Source: Candidatus Aenigmatarchaeota archaeon (GTDB lineage Archaea; Aenigmatarchaeota; Aenigmatarchaeia; CG10238-14). Taken from it: a stretch of DNA of 20,012 bases. Position numbers and translations under genes: made by a program. Location of the stretch: positions 1-20,012 of the forward strand of contig JAFCCM010000034.1 in the NCBI GenBank assembly GCA_017610225.1, given 5' to 3'. This document shows positions 15,255-20,012 of this stretch, one piece after another (position 1 is the stretch's first letter; every line of letters starts with the position of its first letter). Below the pieces are notes generated by a model. The model was not told the origin of the DNA and ran no database searches. It saw only the letters and a list, made by a program, of their open reading frames with translations.

Positions 15255-16265
15255 ATGAAACTATCAATTTTTAATCAAGGTTCTAAAAGAATCTCATTAG
15301 AAAAATTATTTTCTAATAAAATAATGAAAAAGAAAAAGAAAAATAAAAAAAAATTAATACTTGATCATATATCTAAAATTGATAATGAGCCATTTACTCC
15401 AAATGATGTAAAAAAAGTATTTAATGGATATATAGAATTAGATATGATACATACTTATCTTTCTAGGTTATGTGTTAATGGTGTCTTAATAAGACTTAGC
15501 AAAGGATTATATATTAAAGGTAATATTTCAGTTGAATCTATAACATCAAAACAATTGATAGAAACTCCAAATAATAGATGGGAAGATAAAAATGGACCAA
15601 ATAAAATTTTTATAACTGATCTTCAGTATAAGAAAGTTTCTAGATATTTTAATGGAAACTCAATGATTTTATGTGGACCAAATGTTGATCTCAGAATAAG
15701 ACAAGCTGAATGTATAACAAATGGTAATCATGATTTATATTTAGTTGATAATAATTCAGATATTTTTGATCTAATTAAAACTAAAATAAAAAACTCTGGA
15801 AATAAAAATGTTAAACCTATTTTTAAGAATATTTATGATATTAATATTCATCCTCAGTTTCAAGACTTAGATTTTTGTAATACATTGGTATACAAAAATA
15901 AAAAAGATAATAAATATTTAGAAACAGGTGAAATTTTAGCATATAGATTAATAAAACAAAAAGAGCAAGGTTATCCAATAGCAGCAATGAATTTTACTTT
16001 TTGTGGTAGAAGGTTTAAAAGAAAAATTATTGTTAGACAAATAAATAGTATTTTACATATTTTAAATTCTGCAATAACTGGATTTGACTATAACGTTAAA
16101 GGTTGTTCTAAAGGTGTAAAAATAATTCCTGATTCTAATCAAAGTTTTGGATATTATCATATACCAAATTGGATAAACAAAGGTAAAATTTTAGAATTTG
16201 ATTTCTATACTTATTCTGATACACAAAATCAAATGATTACTTGCTTGATAATTTATAAATTATAA
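15255..16265 (+). CDS. Winged-helix protein with Rossmann-like (possibly methyltransferase-like) C-terminal domain
   Basis: A 336-aa protein. After a Lys-rich stretch (residues 24-33), residues about 34-90 form a winged helix: FTPNDVKKVFNGYIELDMIH, then LSRLCVNGVLIRLSKGLYIK. The R-L-S-K-G-L-Y wing is typical of AbiEi-type regulators. From about residue 118 the pattern is strand-helix repeats: MILCGPN (137-143), LYLVDNNSDIFDLI (161-174), KNIYDIN (191-197), FQDLDFC (202-208) and AMNFTFCGRRFK (244-255). This resembles a class I methyltransferase core, with an acidic residue after strand 2 and D-L-D-F after strand 4, but the glycine-rich SAM loop is not canonical, so it may be inactive or another fold. 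It has GGAGAGG before the ATG and lies 17 bases from the next gene, so the two form an operon. The role is unknown; DNA binding is likely. Confidence 0.45.
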   Translation: MKLSIFNQGSKRISLEKLFSNKIMKKKKKNKKKLILDHISKIDNEPFTPNDVKKVFNGYIELDMIHTYLSRLCVNGVLIRLSKGLYIKGNISVESITSKQLIETPNNRWEDKNGPNKIFITDLQYKKVSRYFNGNSMILCGPNVDLRIRQAECITNGNHDLYLVDNNSDIFDLIKTKIKNSGNKNVKPIFKNIYDINIHPQFQDLDFCNTLVYKNKKDNKYLETGEILAYRLIKQKEQGYPIAAMNFTFCGRRFKRKIIVRQINSILHILNSAITGFDYNVKGCSKGVKIIPDSNQSFGYYHIPNWINKGKILEFDFYTYSDTQNQMITCLIIYKL

Positions 16266-16282
16266 TAATGGAGGATTTTTTA

Positions 16283-17320
16283 ATGTTAGACAATGCAATA
16301 ATTGAAAAAAATAAAAACCACGTGGCTACACCTACAACTGTAAAAAAAGAATCAAAATTAGAAGCAATTGTAATTGAACCATTAAATGGAAAATTTGTTA
16401 CAATTGATTATAATGAAGAATTCAATGCAAAAGGAGTGAGATTAGTAGCAATTCATTTTAATATGCCTATAGAATTAATAAACTTTTGTTCTGCATATCA
16501 AAGAGCTTTAGAAGATGGGAGACTTAAAACATTAATAAAGTCTTATGCTGAAAATGGTGTGTGGCAATCTTTAACTGCAACTATTAATACTTCTAAAAAT
16601 CCTGTTGATGGAAATCATAGAATTACATGTTTAATTGCAATTGGACATAAAACAATACCGATTGTACATGAATTTGAATTCACAACTGCAGAAGCAGAAG
16701 TAGATTTCTTCTTAGAAATAAATAAAATGGGAACTCAGATTAAAGCACCACAATACGTATGGCGAGCTAAATACTTGGCAAAGCATGTTGCAGGATTGCT
16801 TTTTTATAAATTAACAGATGAAGATGAATTATCTTTTTTGTTTGATAAAGTTTCTATTGCGGAAAGACCATCGACTTTAAAAAGAATTCCTATCAATTCT
16901 GCGTGGCAATTAATTGCAAAATGTGGTTTAGGATACAGTAAAGGGTGGAGAAATGATGAAGAAGAAATATATAATGCAAAGATTAAAGAAATTGGATATG
17001 AAATTGTTCTGAATAGAATTAATGAATTTCTAATATTTTTCAATAATTGTTTTGGACCAAAAGAAAGAGGTTCTATATGTTGGAAAGCAAAAACATTCAA
17101 AGCATTTATACATTTATTTATACTTTTGAAAAAGAATAATCTGTTAAATACAACTTCAAAATATAAAAGAACAGTCCAAAGAATTTCTAAATTCAATATA
17201 GATGAAAACCTTGCTAAAATGGAATTTGGATCTCTTATGACTTGTCTTATTGATAAGTATAATATTAAGAAGAAAGAACATAATAGAATTCTTATCACAA
17301 ATCCTTTTATAAGAGAATAA
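16283..17320 (+). CDS. ParB/DGQHR-like domain protein
   Basis: I prefer the start at 16283 because GGAGG sits eight bases before it; an in-frame ATG at 16268 overlaps that ribosome binding site and is less likely. The 345-aa protein has an N-terminal ParB/sulfiredoxin-like unit: AYQRALEDGRLKTLIKSY, then a short strand and PVDGNHRITCLIAIG (DGNHR at about 109-113), followed by FFLEINKMGTQIKAPQYVWR. DGNHR is close to the DGQHR/GxxR box of ParB and DndB-like proteins, which bind or act on nucleotides. The remaining 180 residues are helical (KGWRNDEEEIYNAKIKEIGY) with no motif I recognise. Family members serve in partition, transcription control or nucleic-acid modification; which applies here is not evident. 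It forms an operon with the winged-helix gene. Confidence 0.55.
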   Translation: MLDNAIIEKNKNHVATPTTVKKESKLEAIVIEPLNGKFVTIDYNEEFNAKGVRLVAIHFNMPIELINFCSAYQRALEDGRLKTLIKSYAENGVWQSLTATINTSKNPVDGNHRITCLIAIGHKTIPIVHEFEFTTAEAEVDFFLEINKMGTQIKAPQYVWRAKYLAKHVAGLLFYKLTDEDELSFLFDKVSIAERPSTLKRIPINSAWQLIAKCGLGYSKGWRNDEEEIYNAKIKEIGYEIVLNRINEFLIFFNNCFGPKERGSICWKAKTFKAFIHLFILLKKNNLLNTTSKYKRTVQRISKFNIDENLAKMEFGSLMTCLIDKYNIKKKEHNRILITNPFIRE

Positions 17321-17327
17321 ACAGAAA

Positions 17328-17363
17328 AATGAGGGACTCAACTTAATTGCTGAGTCCCTCATT
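17328..17363 (-). terminator. Strong hairpin terminator between convergent units
   Basis: A perfect 13-bp stem (AATGAGGGACTCA at 17328-17340, TGAGTCCCTCATT at 17351-17363) with a 10-base loop. The minus-strand side is followed at once by TTTTTCTG, so it mainly ends the zinc-ribbon gene transcript. On the + strand a T-rich stretch begins only about eight bases after the stem, so weaker termination of the cassette transcript is also possible. Confidence 0.8.
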
Positions 17364-17392
17364 AGTCCATCTTTTATTTTTTTGTTTATTTT

Positions 17393-18196
17393 TTATGCTT
17401 GTAGATTTGTCCCACACTCAGGACAAAATTTAGTTCCATATCTTGATTTAGTTCCACAAGTAGGACATTCTTTTTTAGTTGATACAAATAGAGGAGTCTT
17501 TACAGGTTCATCTATCTTATCAGTACCTTTAAGTCTAATAATAATTGTTCCATGATCTTCAATAGTTCCTACATAGGTACTATTAAAATCTTGTTTTAGT
17601 TCAGAACCAGGAACTGTTATACCCTCTTCTATCTGAGGTGCTTCACTTGGTCCAAGACTATCCATAGTAACATTACTTGAAATATTAGCAGATGCCATTG
17701 GATCAGATTGTCCTACAATGCTTCTAACTGCATTCATATCATTACTACATCCACCATATTTTACTTCATGGTTACTATATACATTAGTAGTATCAAAACT
17801 TCTATATACTGTTGGATATGTCCATGTAGTAGTAGATGATAATTGTCTTTCAAAACCAAATTTAACACGGATGAAACCATCATCTATTTTATCTCCACGA
17901 TGATCTTGAATTTTTTTTGTTTTTTGAATGAATTTAAAAGCATTCTTGACTGCATTATTAACCATGACACCTTTTAACTCAGTATCATCATTGGCGTCAA
18001 TAACAAGTCTTCTTCCATCCAATACATCAGTTCCATCAATAGAAACTTCTGCAACCGCTCTTCTATTATCAAGATTTTTTAATAGGATAGAATACTCTGC
18101 TCCGAAAGGAAGGATGACATCATTCTCATTTGATACTTCTCTAAGAATTTTACCATTACATTTGATCACTGCTACGAAATTATTGTTATATACCAT
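17393..18196 (-). CDS. Probable virion protein with C-terminal zinc ribbon
   Basis: A 267-aa protein. The N-terminal 120 residues look like a beta-sandwich: NFVAVIKCNGKILREVSNEN, then YSILLKNLDNRRAVAEVSID, GRRLVIDANDDTELKG, and DDGFIRVKFGFER. This architecture recurs in proteins I have seen among phage virion genes, but I cannot name the family. A Ser/Asn/Thr-rich linker follows. The C-terminus is a classical zinc ribbon: Cys244, Cys247, Cys258 and Cys261 in CPTCG and CPECG. No catalytic motif is visible. The ribosome binding site is AGGAG before ATAAAAATG. The gene has its own late-promoter motif, overlapping the end of the preceding gene, and its own strong terminator, so it appears to be a monocistronic, probably highly expressed late gene. 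Confidence 0.55.
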   Translation of the reverse strand: MVYNNNFVAVIKCNGKILREVSNENDVILPFGAEYSILLKNLDNRRAVAEVSIDGTDVLDGRRLVIDANDDTELKGVMVNNAVKNAFKFIQKTKKIQDHRGDKIDDGFIRVKFGFERQLSSTTTWTYPTVYRSFDTTNVYSNHEVKYGGCSNDMNAVRSIVGQSDPMASANISSNVTMDSLGPSEAPQIEEGITVPGSELKQDFNSTYVGTIEDHGTIIIRLKGTDKIDEPVKTPLFVSTKKECPTCGTKSRYGTKFCPECGTNLQA

Positions 18197-18213
18197 TTTT
18201 ATCTCCTAAGCAT

Positions 18214-18244
18214 ACAGACTAGATGCTTTATGTTTAAAGTCTGT
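18214..18244 (-). other. Leader hairpin upstream of the zinc-ribbon gene
   Basis: A seven-bp inverted repeat (ACAGACT at 18214-18220 and AGTCTGT at 18238-18244) lies between the proposed promoter and the ribosome binding site. No T run follows on the minus strand, so it is not a terminator. It could stabilise the mRNA or mark a processing site. Confidence 0.4.
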
Positions 18245-18259
18245 GGATTAAGATGGACT

Positions 18260-18279
18260 ATTTATAATATGTTCTAAGA
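18260..18279 (-). promoter_or_regulatory. Proposed late promoter of the zinc-ribbon gene
   Basis: The minus strand reads TCTTAGAACATATTATAAAT and continues AG. It fits AGAACA-W3-TATAAA and contains TATAAATA, the T4 late -10 sequence. It overlaps the stop codon of the upstream gene and lies about 65 bases before the start of the zinc-ribbon gene. Confidence 0.6.
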
Positions 18280-20012
18280 AATTTCAATAACAGTTAAATT
18301 AGTATCATATATTGTAGAAGAAATACTTGCTGTTGAAGTTACCACTTCATGTATTCCAATATCTAAATATATTCCTTCATGCCCTATATATGAACTAGTC
18401 CACTCTACTTTATTTTCTATATTTCTAAATAAAATATATGGACTAGGCACACCACCAATAGCAGTTTGGATTGAAACAGTACTAGTTAATGGTTCATAAA
18501 TATCTAAACTAGTTAATGAATCATAAAAATTACCTAAATCATATGCTGATGGATAATTACCAATATTAACAACATTTGTTGTAATGAAAGAATAACCAAC
18601 AAATGAAATATCTATATGAATATTATCACGTACAATATTAGAATCAATAATATTTTGTCCTATTTGATGATTAACTCCATCATCATCTATTGGAACAATA
18701 TCGCCAGGCGGTAATTCATCATTAGTAATATTAATTTTATCAAACCATTGTTGTTCAAATCCAGAATCAAAGAAAGAGTTTGGTGTATCCCAATTTTTAT
18801 TATAGTGATGACTTGTGCCAACTTTATCTCTAAAAAACATACCTATCTCAAGCATATAAGAATCACAAATACCACCACCAGGATGTTGGTTTAATGCTTC
18901 TATAAAATATTTTTGTAAACTAGGAGGAATATCATAATATCCACCACTATCATAACTAAAATTTAAAAACTCAGATTTAAATTCTATTTGAGGACAGTAT
19001 TCTCCACCGGGTCTTATACTATCTCTAAGTGAACTCTCAATTTGAGTTAATATCCATTCATCTAATAATATAGATTCAGTTAATGGATTTTTAAACGAGA
19101 AAGATGTATCCATAAAAGCTAATCTAGCTCTATATGGTTTAAAGAAATTTAGTATTTCATATAACTCTTTTCTAAAACCAAGACCTAACATTGTTATAAC
19201 TAAACTTGGAGATTTAAAATCAATATTCAATCTAATCCAGTTATCTAACGTACCAATTAAATATGTTATTAAATAAGATTCATCTCCAATAGTAAACCAA
19301 GAATCAATAACAGCTTTAAAATCAGGATTTAATGCATCTAATAAAGGTTCAACAGCATTCATTGAATTTAAAAAATTTTGAGATAAAGGTCTTGACCAAT
19401 CATTTATAAGTGTATTTATTCTATTAGTTCTATCATCTCTTGATATAGGTTTTTTAATTAATTCTTCATATAGATCTGTTAAGTTAGATAAATTATAAGG
19501 AATTGGTGGAGTTGTGCTATGATAAAAATCCCATTCAGAAGGTAGTGGTGGATGATCTTTAAAATATTTAATTTCTCCAGTTACTGAATGTATATATAAA
19601 CCTTCTTCACTACTTATATTATAATTCACTTCTCCATTATAACAATTATAATTGGTAAATGTAGTTGAAGACCCATAACCAAACATTTTTTCATAAACAT
19701 AAATTGTTGCAATATAAACATGTAGTATAGGAATAACTAAACCTAAATTCTTAACAGGAATATTATATGGTAATTCTAACCCTAACATATATCTATCATA
19801 CTGATCTTCAACAATTCTAAAAAGAACAGACAATGAAATAGTTATATTATATAATGAAAAAATAGAACTTAAAGAATAATATGGACTTTTAGAAGGTAAG
19901 CTTATTTTATTTGTTTGAAGCAGTGATTCAATTTTATCTCTGGATTGCAACCAATGCGGATCAGGGTTGGTTAATTTTTCAAATGGAACATCTGAATCTA
20001 GTAAAATAGTAC
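18274..20012 (-). CDS. Large putative virion protein, C-terminal part (5' end outside window)
   Basis: The frame is open to the window edge (578 residues visible). The TTG at 19950 is not a start: upstream in-frame codons continue without a stop (VPFEKLTNPDPHW). The protein has a helical first half (FRIVEDQYDRYMLGLELPYN; LIGTLDNWIRLNIDFKSPSL). Two Pro/Gly/Tyr-rich stretches (DHPPLPSEWDFYHSTTPPIP; DSGGYYDIPPSLQKYF) follow in different parts. The C-terminal 150 residues are a Thr/Ser/Ile-rich beta region ending in TIYDTNLTVIEIS. No known domain was recognised. The neighbouring virion-type gene and shared transcription direction suggest a structural component, perhaps of neck, tail or fibre, but this is inference. 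No terminator is visible after its stop; instead the next gene's promoter motif overlaps it. Confidence 0.5.
   Translation of the reverse strand, partial: TILLDSDVPFEKLTNPDPHWLQSRDKIESLLQTNKISLPSKSPYYSLSSIFSLYNITISLSVLFRIVEDQYDRYMLGLELPYNIPVKNLGLVIPILHVYIATIYVYEKMFGYGSSTTFTNYNCYNGEVNYNISSEEGLYIHSVTGEIKYFKDHPPLPSEWDFYHSTTPPIPYNLSNLTDLYEELIKKPISRDDRTNRINTLINDWSRPLSQNFLNSMNAVEPLLDALNPDFKAVIDSWFTIGDESYLITYLIGTLDNWIRLNIDFKSPSLVITMLGLGFRKELYEILNFFKPYRARLAFMDTSFSFKNPLTESILLDEWILTQIESSLRDSIRPGGEYCPQIEFKSEFLNFSYDSGGYYDIPPSLQKYFIEALNQHPGGGICDSYMLEIGMFFRDKVGTSHHYNKNWDTPNSFFDSGFEQQWFDKINITNDELPPGDIVPIDDDGVNHQIGQNIIDSNIVRDNIHIDISFVGYSFITTNVVNIGNYPSAYDLGNFYDSLTSLDIYEPLTSTVSIQTAIGGVPSPYILFRNIENKVEWTSSYIGHEGIYLDIGIHEVVTSTASISSTIYDTNLTVIEIS

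Noticed and set aside
19948..19950. TTG as a start codon for the last gene
   Set aside because: The frame continues upstream without stops to the window edge and there is no ribosome binding site, so the gene is simply truncated by the window.
1..20012. tRNA genes, CRISPR arrays, insertion sequences, attachment sites
   Set aside because: No cloverleaf-like segments, regularly spaced repeats, transposase motifs or flanking duplications were seen on reading both strands; the longest gene-free gap is only 226 bases (11752-11977).

Overview
The window is a late (virion) gene block from a low-GC tailed phage with a contractile tail (myovirus morphology). I place it there because a tail sheath, a tail tube, a gp25-like wedge, a gp6-like wedge, a gp26-like protein, a probable gp48-like tube cap and a tape-measure-like protein sit together. 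No host genes, tRNAs or CRISPR arrays are present, so the host cannot be named. Strong AGGAGG-type ribosome binding sites and standard-code ORFs are compatible with a low-GC bacterial host such as a Firmicute, but that is only an inference. All 19 visible stops are TAA or TAG; none is TGA. The gene sizes and split transcription directions suggest a large genome rather than a compact T4 relative.

Layout. Positions 1-2947 (+ strand) hold the C-terminal part of a tape-measure-like protein and a gp48-like tube-cap candidate. They converge on a long minus-strand tail block at 2985-15100. Read in its direction of transcription (right to left), this block encodes a tail-associated virion protein (225 aa), the sheath, a small histone-H1-like protein, the tube, two paralogous membrane-segment proteins (251 and 246 aa), a gp26-like zinc protein with an overlapping +1-frame partner, gp25, two unknown proteins, the gp6-like wedge and another unknown. 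A two-gene + strand cassette at 15255-17320 (winged-helix/Rossmann-like protein and ParB/DGQHR-like protein) interrupts the structural genes. Minus-strand virion genes resume at 17393-20012 with a zinc-ribbon virion protein and the C-terminal part of a large protein that runs off the window.

Regulation. Four minus-strand intergenic sites share the pattern AGAACA-W3-TATAAA (one copy has ATTAAA). They lie upstream of the 225-aa, 65-aa, tube and zinc-ribbon genes. The final TATAAA(T) resembles the T4 late -10 element, so these are proposed phage late promoters. They alternate with minus-strand hairpin terminators, dividing the tail block into short transcription units. A second 21-nt motif, 20 of 21 identical, lies in the leaders of the sheath and tube genes only.

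Most notable points: (i) a UUC-UUU-CGC site in the overlap between the gp26-like gene and its +1-frame partner, matching the UUU-CGN type of +1 ribosomal frameshift and sitting where tail-assembly chaperone genes normally lie; (ii) the repeated late-promoter motif; (iii) the unusual regulatory cassette; (iv) a fibre-type module that appears to be embedded in the gp6-like wedge protein.
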